The position numbers and the translations under genes are program-made. Positions 39,749 to 52,353 of a stretch of 64,000 nucleotides of DNA are shown in pieces (positions within the stretch are counted from its first letter, which is position 1; each line of letters begins with the position of its first letter). The notes beneath the pieces are model-generated. The model saw only the letters and a program-made list of their open reading frames with translations, ran no database searches and was not told the DNA's origin. The stretch comes from Pseudomonas sp. ATCC PTA-122608 (GTDB taxonomy: Bacteria > Pseudomonadota > Gammaproteobacteria > Pseudomonadales > Pseudomonadaceae), in contig NZ_LPNO01000001.1 in NCBI RefSeq assembly GCF_001952855.1, forward strand, positions 380,101-444,100. The letters are read 5' to 3'.

Positions 39749-41269
39749 GTGTCAGTGGAACTTTGGCAGCAGTGCGTGGAGCTTTTGCGCGATGAGCTGC
39801 CTGCCCAGCAATTCAACACCTGGATCCGTCCGCTACAGGTCGAAGCCGAAGGCGACGAGTTGCGTGTCTACGCGCCTAATCGTTTTGTTCTCGACTGGGT
39901 CAACGAGAAATACCTGAGCCGCGTTCTCGAATTGCTCGACGAACATGGCAACGGGCTTGCTCCGGTGCTCTCCTTATTAATAGGCAGCAAACGCAGCTCG
40001 GTACCTCGTGCTGCGCCGAATGCACCGTTGGCAGCAAGCGCCTCTCAGGCTCAGGCCGCAGCGGCACCTGTTAATAACTCGCCTGCATCGGTTGCCCAGA
40101 CGCCTTCGAAATCCTCGTCGCAGAAAAACGCGCCTATAAATGAAGAGCCGTCCCGCGACAGCTTTGACCCAATGGCCGGCGCCAGCTCACAACAGGCTCC
40201 GGTTCGTGCTGAACAGCGCACCGTTCAGGTCGAAGGTGCGCTCAAGCACACCAGCTATCTGAACCGCACGTTCACCTTTGAGAACTTTGTCGAAGGTAAA
40301 TCCAACCAGCTGGCCCGCGCGGCTGCCTGGCAGGTCGCCGACAACCCCAAGCACGGTTACAACCCGCTCTTCCTTTATGGTGGCGTTGGCTTGGGTAAAA
40401 CTCACTTGATGCACGCCGTGGGTAACCACCTATTAAAGAAGAACCCGAATGCCAAGGTCGTGTACCTGCACTCGGAGCGCTTCGTGGCCGACATGGTCAA
40501 GGCGCTGCAGCTCAATGCAATCAACGAGTTCAAACGGTTCTACCGTTCCGTTGATGCCTTGCTGATCGATGACATTCAATTCTTCGCCCGCAAGGAACGT
40601 TCCCAGGAAGAGTTTTTCCACACGTTCAACGCGTTGCTCGAAGGTGGCCAACAGGTCATCTTGACCAGTGACCGTTATCCGAAGGAAATCGAAGGCCTGG
40701 AAGAGCGCCTGAAGTCGCGCTTCGGCTGGGGCCTGACCGTTGCGGTAGAGCCGCCGGAACTGGAAACCCGCGTCGCGATCCTGATGAAAAAGGCCGACCA
40801 GGCTAAAGTCGACCTGCCTCACGACGCCGCGTTCTTCATTGCCCAGCGCATTCGTTCCAACGTGCGTGAGCTGGAAGGCGCACTCAAGCGTGTCATCGCT
40901 CACTCGCACTTCATGGGCCGCGACATCACCATCGAGTTGATCCGCGAATCCCTGAAAGATCTGCTGGCGTTGCAAGACAAGCTGGTGAGTGTGGATAACA
41001 TCCAGCGTACTGTGGCCGAGTACTACAAGATCAAGATTTCCGATCTGCTGTCCAAGCGCCGTTCGCGCTCGGTGGCACGTCCCCGTCAGGTAGCGATGGC
41101 GCTCTCCAAAGAGCTGACCAACCACAGCCTGCCGGAAATTGGTGATGTGTTTGGCGGTCGCGACCACACTACGGTTTTGCACGCGTGCCGCAAGATCAAC
41201 GAACTTAAGGAATCCGACGCGGATATTCGCGAGGACTACAAGAACCTGCTGCGTACACTGACTACTTGA
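39749..41269 (+). CDS. dnaA: chromosomal replication initiator protein DnaA
   Basis: 506 residues from a GTG start. Domain I is the first 90 residues, followed by a long Ala/Pro/Ser/Gln-rich linker (about 90-165). The AAA+ domain has [13 protein letters not shown] and LLIDDIQFF. The C-terminal DNA-binding domain carries the signature [17 protein letters not shown]. It binds TTATCCACA boxes to open oriC. A perfect DnaA box is inside its own gene at 40990. Confidence 0.98.
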   Translation: MSVELWQQCVELLRDELPAQQFNTWIRPLQVEAEGDELRVYAPNRFVLDWVNEKYLSRVLELLDEHGNGLAPVLSLLIGSKRSSVPRAAPNAPLAASASQAQAAAAPVNNSPASVAQTPSKSSSQKNAPINEEPSRDSFDPMAGASSQQAPVRAEQRTVQVEGALKHTSYLNRTFTFENFVEGKSNQLARAAAWQVADNPKHGYNPLFLYGGVGLGKTHLMHAVGNHLLKKNPNAKVVYLHSERFVADMVKALQLNAINEFKRFYRSVDALLIDDIQFFARKERSQEEFFHTFNALLEGGQQVILTSDRYPKEIEGLEERLKSRFGWGLTVAVEPPELETRVAILMKKADQAKVDLPHDAAFFIAQRIRSNVRELEGALKRVIAHSHFMGRDITIELIRESLKDLLALQDKLVSVDNIQRTVAEYYKIKISDLLSKRRSRSVARPRQVAMALSKELTNHSLPEIGDVFGGRDHTTVLHACRKINELKESDADIREDYKNLLRTLTT

Positions 41270-41308
41270 TGAACACCAGCGCAGCTTATTAAGGCAAGGG
41301 ACTAGACC

Positions 41309-42412
41309 ATGCATTTCACCATTCAACGCGAAGCCCTGTTGAAACCCCTGCAACTGGTCGCAGGCGTCGTCGAGCGCCGACAGACCTTGCCGGTGCTTTC
41401 CAACGTATTGCTGGTTGTCGAAGGCCAGCAATTGTCCTTGACCGGTACCGACCTCGAAGTCGAACTGGTTGGTCGTGTCCAGCTCGAAGAACCTGCCGAA
41501 CCTGGCGAGATCACCGTGCCGGCGCGCAAGCTGATGGACATCTGCAAGAGCCTGCCCAACGACGCGCTGATCGACATCAAGGTTGATGAGCAGAAGCTGG
41601 TCGTCAAGGCCGGTCGCAGCCGTTTCACCCTGTCGACCTTGCCAGCCAACGACTTCCCGACCGTGGAAGAAGGTCCTGGCTCGCTGACATGCAGCCTGGA
41701 GCAAAGCCGACTGCGCCGCTTGATCGAGCGCACCAGCTTCGCCATGGCCCAGCAGGACGTGCGTTATTACCTCAACGGCATGCTGCTGGAAGTCTCCGAA
41801 GGCATCATCCGCGCCGTGGCCACTGACGGTCACCGTCTGGCCATGTGCTCGATGAAAGCCGATATCGGTCAGCCGGATCGCCACCAGGTGATCGTGCCGC
41901 GTAAAGGTATTCTGGAACTCGCGCGCCTGCTGACCGAGCCGGATGGCAATGTCAGCATCGTCCTGGGCCAGCACCACATCCGTGCGACCACTGGCGAGTT
42001 CACCTTCACATCCAAGCTGGTTGACGGCAAGTTCCCGGATTACGAGCGTGTCCTGCCTAAAGGCGGCGACAAGCTGGTGATCGGTGATCGTCAGGCCCTG
42101 CGTGAAGCGTTCAGCCGTACCGCCATTCTTTCCAACGAGAAGTACCGCGGTATTCGCCTGCAATTGGCCAACGGTCAGCTGAAAATTCAGGCGAATAACC
42201 CTGAGCAGGAAGAAGCGGAAGAAGAAGTGGGCGTCGACTACAACGGCGGCAACCTGGAAATCGGCTTCAACGTCAGCTACTTGCTGGATGTGCTGGGTGT
42301 GATGACCACCGAACAGGTTCGCCTGATCCTGTCCGACTCCAACAGCAGCGCCTTGGTGCAAGAATCCGACAACGATGACTCGGCTTACGTTGTCATGCCG
42401 ATGCGCCTGTAA
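41309..42412 (+). CDS. dnaN: DNA polymerase III beta clamp
   Basis: 367 residues with three repeated clamp folds. The N-terminal part has ETLLKPL-type sequence (EALLKPLQLVAGVVERRQT) and the C-terminus ends in VVMPMRL, the ligand-pocket end of bacterial clamps. It tethers polymerase III to DNA. It lies 39 nt downstream of dnaA. Confidence 0.98.
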   Translation: MHFTIQREALLKPLQLVAGVVERRQTLPVLSNVLLVVEGQQLSLTGTDLEVELVGRVQLEEPAEPGEITVPARKLMDICKSLPNDALIDIKVDEQKLVVKAGRSRFTLSTLPANDFPTVEEGPGSLTCSLEQSRLRRLIERTSFAMAQQDVRYYLNGMLLEVSEGIIRAVATDGHRLAMCSMKADIGQPDRHQVIVPRKGILELARLLTEPDGNVSIVLGQHHIRATTGEFTFTSKLVDGKFPDYERVLPKGGDKLVIGDRQALREAFSRTAILSNEKYRGIRLQLANGQLKIQANNPEQEEAEEEVGVDYNGGNLEIGFNVSYLLDVLGVMTTEQVRLILSDSNSSALVQESDNDDSAYVVMPMRL

Positions 42413-42432
42413 TCATGTTCAGCAGAAGCTAG

Positions 42433-45964
<3,532 letters not shown>

Positions 45965-45982
45965 TCAGGTTGCAGCGCAAAC

Positions 45983-46015
45983 AAAAAGGCCAACGCTAAG
46001 CGTTGGCCTTTTTTA
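45983..46015 (+). terminator. rho-independent terminator after gyrB
   Basis: AAAAAGGCCAACGC-TAA-GCGTTGGCCTTTTTT has a long perfect stem with a U-run, 19 nt past the gyrB stop. The A-rich 5' side allows it to serve the convergent regulator gene as well. Confidence 0.93.
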
Positions 46016-46042
46016 TTGGGTGGGATTTGGGCATTTTACAAA

Positions 46043-46058
46043 TGCTCCACGTGGAACA
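46043..46058. promoter_or_regulatory. parS site (15/16)
   Basis: TGCTCCACGTGGAACA has a single mismatch to parS, at position 3. It lies in the gap between gyrB and the convergent response-regulator gene, 6.3 kb from oriC. Confidence 0.85.
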
Positions 46059-46060
46059 TC

Positions 46061-46783
46061 TCACTCGTCGGAGGCAGCCGTCACACTCTCCAAGCGATAC
46101 CCGTACCCATAAATCGTGAGCAGCTGCCACCCCCGCTCCGCCGTCAGCCCGAGCTTATTCCGTAGCCGATAAATATGCGTATCCAGGGGCCGCGACGACA
46201 CCATTTCCTCATGGGTCCAGAACCGCTCATACAGATATTCCCGAGACAGTGGCCGCGCCAGGTTCTCAAACAGGCACCGAGCCAGGCGGTATTCGCGTTC
46301 TGTCAGGTTGATAGGTTTCCCCGCCCTGCTCACCGTGAGTTCAGCATCATCGAACGTCAGGTCGTTGAAGGTCAGCACTTCGCTGGCTGCAGACTTTTGC
46401 AGTCCGTGGCGCCGCAGCACCGCATTGACCCGTGCCTTAAGCTCGTTAGGGCGAAATGGCTTACTGACGTAATCATCGGCGCCACTGTTCAACGCCTGGA
46501 CGATATCGCTCTCGGCATCTCGGCTGGTGAGCATGATGGCGGCCGGTGGCGCTTCCATGTGCTCGCGGGTCCAGCGCAACAGTGCAAGGCCGCTGAGGTC
46601 GGGCAGTTGCCAGTCAAGGATCAGCAGGTCAAAGGTTTCCCGGCGCAGTTGGCGCAGCAGGTCTTCTCCACGCTCGAAGCAGTGCAGACTCCAAGGCTGA
46701 TCCGCGGCGCTGGGGATTTGTCGCAGTGTCTGTTCCACCCGCCGCAGTTCTGCAGGTTCGTCATCCAGTATTGCGACACGCAT
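46061..46783 (-). CDS. OmpR-family response regulator
   Basis: 240 residues from the ATG at 46783. The receiver domain has the acidic pair Asp7-Asp8, phospho-acceptor Asp57 (LLILDWQLPDLSG) and Lys in SKPFRPNEL. The winged-helix output domain is intact (LTEREYRLARCLFENL, RPLDTHIYRLRNKLGL). Encoded divergently from a FecR-domain protein and a CHASE2 kinase that lack their own regulator, so it is the probable partner. It runs head-on to replication, unlike gyrB beside it. Confidence 0.92.
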   Translation of the reverse strand: MRVAILDDEPAELRRVEQTLRQIPSAADQPWSLHCFERGEDLLRQLRRETFDLLILDWQLPDLSGLALLRWTREHMEAPPAAIMLTSRDAESDIVQALNSGADDYVSKPFRPNELKARVNAVLRRHGLQKSAASEVLTFNDLTFDDAELTVSRAGKPINLTEREYRLARCLFENLARPLSREYLYERFWTHEEMVSSRPLDTHIYRLRNKLGLTAERGWQLLTIYGYGYRLESVTAASDE

Positions 46784-46953
46784 GGCAGGGTCCTTTCTGA
46801 TTAAGAATGCAGGCATGAATCTGAACAATTATGGCCAGATTCTCAGGCCCTTTGAATCTCTCGGTACGCTGATATCAAATGGCCGTAAGCCATTGGAAAT
46901 CGTAATACCCACGCTGGGAAGATACCGGCTCGGGACCTTCAGGAAAAGGATCA

Positions 46954-47205
46954 ATGGCAATCTGGTTTTATGCTGTTTCGAGACGTGCGGCGGTTCTGGA
47001 GAAGATTAATGTATGGGGGCGAATGGTATTGGTGGTAATGGCGGCAACCTTGGGGACGGAAACGGTAGGGGCATCCAAACCGGTAATACCTGCTTCGTTC
47101 GATGAACGTCAAACCCTGAGCGAACCGGGTAACGGTATGGGCTTCGCCAGTTCGCCGCTTCAGCAACTCGGTGAACAACAGCAGAATCAACGCTGGGTGT
47201 TTTAA
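46954..47205 (+). CDS. small hypothetical protein, possible secreted peptide
   Basis: 83 residues; the ATG at 46954 has a good ribosome site (AGGAAAAGGATCA). After a short basic N-terminus comes a hydrophobic stretch (MVLVVMAATLGTETVGA) that could be a signal sequence, then a Gln-rich hydrophilic tail ending in RWVF. I recognise no family. It lies between the response regulator and the FecR-domain gene and is on the latter's strand, so it may belong to the same signalling locus. A chance ORF cannot be excluded. Confidence 0.45.
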   Translation: MAIWFYAVSRRAAVLEKINVWGRMVLVVMAATLGTETVGASKPVIPASFDERQTLSEPGNGMGFASSPLQQLGEQQQNQRWVF

Positions 47206-47472
47206 GCACCGCCAAATCTGAACAATTTTTGCGATTCGGTCCGGCACACCTGTCTTGTAGGTAAATTCGCTCTCGCTGGATGACACACGGATTGGAGCGA
47301 GGGAATTGCTCCGGCACAGGGATGTGTCATCTTCTGCCATAGATCCCACGCCCCAGACATTTTGGCTATCGACTGGATACCTCATCGAGTATCGTAGTCG
47401 GTATTCAAGGTCTTCCCGCGCAAGACGCTTCCTGAACGTGCTTTCTGATGCCCCATTAGAACTAGAATCTTG

Positions 47473-48468
47473 ATGAGCGCCATGACCTTTTTCACCTGCC
47501 GACTTCGCTTTGCCATTTCTACGCTGTTGGGCTCAGGCTTGATTGTTACGCTTGGCGTATTGAGCTTGCCGGCCTTGGCACGTCCCGCCCCTCCCCGCGC
47601 CCCCTACATTGACGACAACCAGATGTGCCGCGCGCAGCCACTGCCGGCGGTGGTGCAGCACCTGACAGGCGAAGCCTGGAAGCTGGATGCCAAGGGCGTT
47701 TCCACGGCCTTGGCAGAAGGCATGGTCATTGATGAACAAGAGCGTGTGAAAACCTCACCGGACGCGTTCGTCAGCCTTTTGCTGGGAGACGGTACGCGGG
47801 TTGTCTTGCCGTCCAGCTCCCAGGTTCGACTGCACCTGGTCGAGGAGCAATCTATTCCGCAGGTCATTCTTGAAGAAGGTCAGGTTGAGGCTTATGTCAT
47901 CAAGCGTGCCAGTGACTACGACCGTTTCCAGATCGTGACCCCGGTGGGCGTGCTCGGTGTGCGCGGCACACATTTCCGCGTGCGCAACGACGGCGAACAA
48001 TCGCTGGTGGAAGTGCTCAATGGGCAGGTTGCGGTCAATCGGGATGACGCTCCACCGACTCTACGACCCATCAAGAAGAAGCCCATTACCGGGCCGGTTG
48101 CGGGTGAAGTGAAGGTCGGTGCGAGGCAGGGTTTGGCATTCAAGAAACAAGGTGAACTCAAGCCCGTGGAACTGCTGGATGCTCCACGTCTGGTGGGCCA
48201 GGATGGGCAAAAAGGCGATGCGCCGATATGGACGCTTTTTCTGCGTCCGTTAGCCGGCGCCCAGCGTTACAGGGCTCAGGTCGCGACCGATAAGGAGTTT
48301 CTGAACATCAAGCAGGAAAACTTCTCCGACGAGCCGCAAATGCGCTTCACTGGGCTGAAAGCATCGTTCTATCACGTTCGTTTGTCGGCCTATGATGAAC
48401 ACGGGCTTGAGGGAGAAACCGGGGTCTATGACATCTTCTATTACCCGCCCGCGAACCGCGTGCAATAG
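47473..48468 (+). CDS. secreted FecR-domain protein
   Basis: 331 residues from the ATG at 47473; a TTG one codon earlier is in frame. The N-terminal signal sequence (ISTLLGSGLIVTLGVLSLPALA) ends at ALA-RP. The FecR domain is at about residues 60-190: VSLLLGDGTRVVLPSSSQVR, FQIVTPVGVLGVRGTHFRVR. A C-terminal fibronectin-like part follows (WTLFLRPLAGAQRYRAQVATD). It has no transmembrane anchor and no cytosolic anti-sigma domain, so it is not a FecR anti-sigma factor. It directly precedes a CHASE2 kinase gene, pointing to a periplasmic signalling partner. Confidence 0.85.
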   Translation: MSAMTFFTCRLRFAISTLLGSGLIVTLGVLSLPALARPAPPRAPYIDDNQMCRAQPLPAVVQHLTGEAWKLDAKGVSTALAEGMVIDEQERVKTSPDAFVSLLLGDGTRVVLPSSSQVRLHLVEEQSIPQVILEEGQVEAYVIKRASDYDRFQIVTPVGVLGVRGTHFRVRNDGEQSLVEVLNGQVAVNRDDAPPTLRPIKKKPITGPVAGEVKVGARQGLAFKKQGELKPVELLDAPRLVGQDGQKGDAPIWTLFLRPLAGAQRYRAQVATDKEFLNIKQENFSDEPQMRFTGLKASFYHVRLSAYDEHGLEGETGVYDIFYYPPANRVQ

Positions 48469-48486
48469 CGCTCCGGACGCTCGCCG

Positions 48487-50778
48487 GTGAGGCTTTGGCG
48501 CCGGGCTGAAAAGCGCCAACCGACCCAGGCTCAGCGGCTATTCAATGGCCTGGTACGCGAATGGCTCTGGGTCAGCCTGTTGCTTTTACCTATCACGGCA
48601 TTCCTGTCCCTGAGCCCGGGCTTTTCCCTCAACAACCTGCTGTACGACAGCCTTCGCCGCCTGGCCCCGTTGCCGGTGGATCCACGCATCTTGCTGGTGA
48701 CCATTGATGACCGAAGCCTGAAGGAACTCGGCCAATGGCCTTGGTCCCGGCGCGTACACGCCGACCTGCTTGATCGGCTGAGCGTTGCCAAACCCGCAGG
48801 CATTCTGTTCGATGTGATCTTCAGCGAACCCGCCCGAGAGCCGGCCAATGACCTGCGCCTGGCCGAGGCTATGTGCAACGCCGGCACTGTTCTGTTGCCC
48901 TTGATTCGTGAAGGCTCGCCCCGCTACGAGCAACCTGTGGCGCAAATCCTGCCGGTGCTGCCCCTGCGCGATTGCGCCAGGGGCGTCGGCCATATCAACG
49001 TTGAAGCGGACAGCGACGGTATCGTTCGAAGCCTGTATTTGCGTGAAGGCCCGCCAGGGAACATGACGCCCCAACTGGCCTGGTTGGCGTTTGAACTGAG
49101 TGGACAGCAAGCCGTTATGCCGGGCGCGCTTGGCCCGGTGGACAGCAACCATTGGCAGCGGGAAAACTCCATTCGAATTCCGTTCATTGCCAGCCATGCC
49201 GGCTTTCCCAGCGTGCCGTATATCAGCGTTTTACGCGGTGAGGTGCCGCCTGAGTTGCTGCGAGACCGTTTGATCCTGATCGGTGCCACTGCGCCGGGCA
49301 TGGGCGACCGGTATGTCACGCCGCTGTCGGCCAGCGTTGGCACCACACCAGGCGTGGAGATCCAGGCCAACATCCTCAATGGCTTGCTGCAAGGGCGCAG
49401 CATTGTTGACCTGCCAGCCTGGATGGCAACGCTGCTGGCCACCGCCATGGTCGCGCTGCTATTGGGCTTGCTGTTGTTTCGCCCGCGTTATGCGCTGTGG
49501 TTGACCGTCGGTTGCATGGGCGCCGCGCTTCTCGGTTCTTGGGGCCTGTTGCGCCTGGGCCATTGGTGGTCACCGGCGGCGTGCCTGATCGGCATGCTGC
49601 TCAGCTACTTGATCTGGAACTGGCGCCGCCTGAGCGTGATCCTGGCTTACTTCGGTTGGGAACTGGCACGCCTGGACAACGAACCCAAAGTGCTCCCGGA
49701 GCGGCGTAGAGCGCCCGCCAGCCAGGGTGATGTATTACAGGGACGGATCTTCGCCCTGGAACAAGCAGTCAGCCGCACCCGGGACACACGCCGCTTTATG
49801 GCCGATGGCCTGGAATGTTTGCCGGTAGCGACCTTGATTACTGATCCCAAGGGCAATGTCCTGCTGGCCAACCGGATTGCCCGTGATGTATTCGGCAATG
49901 AATTGGTGGCTGAAAACCTGTTGGAGCAGCTCGCTGCGTTGGGTTATCCACCGCTGCAGGACGGCATTCGCCCTGCCTTGTCGGCGCTGGAGATCGTCGA
50001 ATTTCGCGACACCCTTGATCGCAGCCTGCGCCTCGACCTGGCCCCGCTGCTGCCAGCAGACGGGGATGTGGCCCTGGGCTGGCTGTTGAGCCTCACAGAC
50101 CTGAGTATCGAGCGCGACGCCCAGCAGCAGCGGGAAACCTTGTTGCGCTTTCTGTCCCATGACCTGCGTGCTCCGCACTCGGCGATCCTGGCCCTGTTGG
50201 ATGTCCAGGACACCGCTGCGCCGATATTTGCCCAGATCGAGCAGCAAGTCCGCCGTGCCCTGAACCTGACCGAATCCTTCGTGCAACTTGCGAAAGCCGA
50301 ATCTGACGGATACCAATTCCAGCCCAGTCTGTTCGCCATGCTGGTGCTCGACGCGTTTGATCAAGTCGCTGTGCATGCCCAGCTGAAAGGTATCCACCTG
50401 GCCCGCAACCTGGATGACGACGGCGAGGAGATGGTCTGGGCGGATCAATCGCTGCTGACCCGCGCCTTGTTTAACCTGTTGGAGAACGCGGTCAAATACA
50501 GCCCTTCAGGCACCACCGTCACATTAAGCCTGACCAGCAGTGAAGATCGCCTGGAATGCTGTATCAGCGATCAGGGGCGAGGAATCGCTGAGCAGGATTT
50601 GCCCGAATTGTTCGGCCAATACCGGCGCTTCGCCTCTGCTCAAGGCAGTGAAGGGTTGGGGTTGGGCCTGACCATGGTCAAGGCCGTCGTGGATCGCCAT
50701 GGTGGGCGAATCGGCTGCGAAAGTGTGGTGGATAAAGGTACGACCTTCATCCTTCAACTGCCGTTATGGAAGGAGTGA
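48487..50778 (+). CDS. CHASE2-domain sensor histidine kinase
   Basis: 763 residues from a GTG at 48487. An N-terminal membrane helix (LWVSLLLLPITAFLSL) is followed by an extracytoplasmic CHASE2 domain (about 45-310; DPRILLVTIDDRSLKELGQWP, LRDRLILIGATAPGMGD), three membrane helices (about 312-385), and a PAS-like region (about 425-540). The kinase core has H-box SHDLRAPHS (His558), N-box LFNLLENAVKYSP, DQGRGI and GLGLGLTMVK. It starts 18 nt after the FecR-domain gene, so the two are co-transcribed. The OmpR-type regulator encoded divergently at 46061 is its likely target. The stimulus is unknown. Confidence 0.93.
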   Translation: MRLWRRAEKRQPTQAQRLFNGLVREWLWVSLLLLPITAFLSLSPGFSLNNLLYDSLRRLAPLPVDPRILLVTIDDRSLKELGQWPWSRRVHADLLDRLSVAKPAGILFDVIFSEPAREPANDLRLAEAMCNAGTVLLPLIREGSPRYEQPVAQILPVLPLRDCARGVGHINVEADSDGIVRSLYLREGPPGNMTPQLAWLAFELSGQQAVMPGALGPVDSNHWQRENSIRIPFIASHAGFPSVPYISVLRGEVPPELLRDRLILIGATAPGMGDRYVTPLSASVGTTPGVEIQANILNGLLQGRSIVDLPAWMATLLATAMVALLLGLLLFRPRYALWLTVGCMGAALLGSWGLLRLGHWWSPAACLIGMLLSYLIWNWRRLSVILAYFGWELARLDNEPKVLPERRRAPASQGDVLQGRIFALEQAVSRTRDTRRFMADGLECLPVATLITDPKGNVLLANRIARDVFGNELVAENLLEQLAALGYPPLQDGIRPALSALEIVEFRDTLDRSLRLDLAPLLPADGDVALGWLLSLTDLSIERDAQQQRETLLRFLSHDLRAPHSAILALLDVQDTAAPIFAQIEQQVRRALNLTESFVQLAKAESDGYQFQPSLFAMLVLDAFDQVAVHAQLKGIHLARNLDDDGEEMVWADQSLLTRALFNLLENAVKYSPSGTTVTLSLTSSEDRLECCISDQGRGIAEQDLPELFGQYRRFASAQGSEGLGLGLTMVKAVVDRHGGRIGCESVVDKGTTFILQLPLWKE

Positions 50779-50801
50779 ACCGCTGCTTTTTACCTGTGCA
50801 T

Positions 50802-50830
50802 AAAAAACCGGTCTCAAGGACCGGTTTTTT
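50802..50830. terminator. bidirectional rho-independent terminator
   Basis: AAAAAACCGGTC-N5-GACCGGTTTTTT lies between the convergent CHASE2 kinase and acyltransferase genes. Runs of A and T on both sides suit both directions. A perfect DnaA box follows at 50945. Confidence 0.9.
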
Positions 50831-50958
50831 AATGCGGAAAAAACTTATGCACCTTTTCCGCTGTTTTATGAGCTTAGGAAATATGTAAGTAAATCAGCAG
50901 CCTATAATCGAAAAAGCACGATTCGCCAACAAACCGTACACAGGTTATCCACAGAAAC

Positions 50959-51729
50959 TCAAATCACCGGAGTGTCGACGACGACCGGCTCCGGCGGCAG
51001 CGAACCCATGGCTCTTTGTTGCGCTTCATTCCATGCCTGGGCACGGTCGTTCAGCGCTGCAATAGCGCGTGGGCCTTCACCCTCGGCATACATCGGTTCG
51101 CCAATGATCACCGTGATGGTGCCTTCACGCTTGGCCCAGCCGGTCTTTGGCCAGAACTTGCCGGCGTTGTGGGCAATTGGCAGCACCGGCAGGCCGGCGT
51201 TTACCGCCAAAGCCGTACCGCCGCGTGAGAACTTGCCCACAGTGCCGTAGGGCACGCGTGTACCTTCGGGGAAGATCAGCACCCAAACGCCATCCTTGAG
51301 CAGTTCGTCGCCCTTCTTCGCCACATGCTTGAGTGCTGCCTTGGGGTTGTCGCGGTCGATGGCGATCGGACGCAGCATGGCCATGGCCCAGCCGAAGAAA
51401 GGCACGTACAGCAGCTCACGCTTGAGCACCTGGCTCAGGGGCGAGAAGTACGCAGACAGGAAGAAGGTTTCCCAGGTGCTCTGGTGGTTCGACAGAATCA
51501 CGCAGGGCTGGTCCGGGACGTTTTCGGCGCCCTTGATCTCGAAACGAATGTTCAGGAACACCTTGGTCAACCACAACGCGCAGTTGCACCAAAAGACGTT
51601 GATGAAACGATAGCGCGCCTTGAACGGCAAAAACGGCGCGATAAAAAAGCTCAGGGTGCACCAGAGGAGGGAACTGGTGCCCAGCAGCAGGTAAAAGAAG
51701 AAGGTTCTGATGGCCTGCAAAATCGACAT
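50959..51729 (-). CDS. plsC: 1-acyl-sn-glycerol-3-phosphate acyltransferase
   Basis: 256 residues from the ATG at 51729; the frame is open further upstream but overlaps gmhB and does not look like the family. A hydrophobic N-terminus (FFFYLLLGTSSLLWCTLSFF) precedes the HX4D motif NHQSTWE (with Glu in the acid position) and FPEGTR. It acylates lysophosphatidate to phosphatidate at the inner membrane. It is downstream of gmhB on the same strand, as in other pseudomonads. The window's other PlsC-like protein (1656) is shorter and belongs to a different operon. Confidence 0.92.
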   Translation of the reverse strand: MSILQAIRTFFFYLLLGTSSLLWCTLSFFIAPFLPFKARYRFINVFWCNCALWLTKVFLNIRFEIKGAENVPDQPCVILSNHQSTWETFFLSAYFSPLSQVLKRELLYVPFFGWAMAMLRPIAIDRDNPKAALKHVAKKGDELLKDGVWVLIFPEGTRVPYGTVGKFSRGGTALAVNAGLPVLPIAHNAGKFWPKTGWAKREGTITVIIGEPMYAEGEGPRAIAALNDRAQAWNEAQQRAMGSLPPEPVVVDTPVI

Positions 51730-51814
51730 GGCGGCATTTACCGTTGCGGGACAAGGCCCGCCTGTTAAAAGCGCGCTCCCGAACAGTCCTTGGTCAGGAA
51801 GTCGAGAAGTGCTG

Positions 51815-52351
51815 CTAGTTGTTGATAAGTTCTGCGGCAACCGCCGCCAGATCGTCAAAAATCAAGGTGCCTACCGGCAGGGTTTTAGCCTGGGTCTTTT
51901 CGCCTTTCCCGGTTTTTACCAAAACTGGCTGAGAGTCGACGGCCTTGGCGGCTTCCAGGTCACCGAGGCTATCCCCGACAAACCAAAGCCCAGCCAATGG
52001 CACGTTGTAATGTTCAGCAATAGTTTTAAGCATACCCGGTTTGGGCTTGCGGCAATCGCAACCTTCATCCGGGCCATGTGGGCAATACACCACCAGCCCT
52101 ACTTCACCGCCCTGCTCGGCCACCAGCATGCGCAGGCGCGCGTGCATGGCGTCGAGGGTGGCGATGTCGTAGTAGCCGCGGGCGATGCCGGACTGGTTGG
52201 TGGCGATGGCCACCGTCCAGCCCGCTTTGCTCAACTGCGCGATGGCCTCGATCGAGCCGGGCAGTGGAATCCATTCCGCCACCGATTTGATGTAAGCGTC
52301 GGAGTCGTAATTGATCACTCCGTCCCGGTCGAGAATCAGCAGTTTCAACAT
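51815..52351 (-). CDS. gmhB: D-glycero-beta-D-manno-heptose-1,7-bisphosphate 7-phosphatase
   Basis: 178 residues, HAD superfamily: LLILDRDGVINYDSD carries the nucleophile Asp, and GmhB-type zinc cysteines are in YCPHGPDEGCDCRKPKPGML. It removes the 7-phosphate during ADP-heptose synthesis for LPS core. It lies 2 nt after the glyS stop and upstream of plsC. Confidence 0.95.
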   Translation of the reverse strand: MLKLLILDRDGVINYDSDAYIKSVAEWIPLPGSIEAIAQLSKAGWTVAIATNQSGIARGYYDIATLDAMHARLRMLVAEQGGEVGLVVYCPHGPDEGCDCRKPKPGMLKTIAEHYNVPLAGLWFVGDSLGDLEAAKAVDSQPVLVKTGKGEKTQAKTLPVGTLIFDDLAAVAAELINN

Positions 52352-52353
52352 GA

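Noticed and set aside
40433..42361. 642-residue minus-strand frame opposite dnaA/dnaN
   Set aside because: Antisense to two essential conserved genes and of His/Gln/Val-rich shadow composition.
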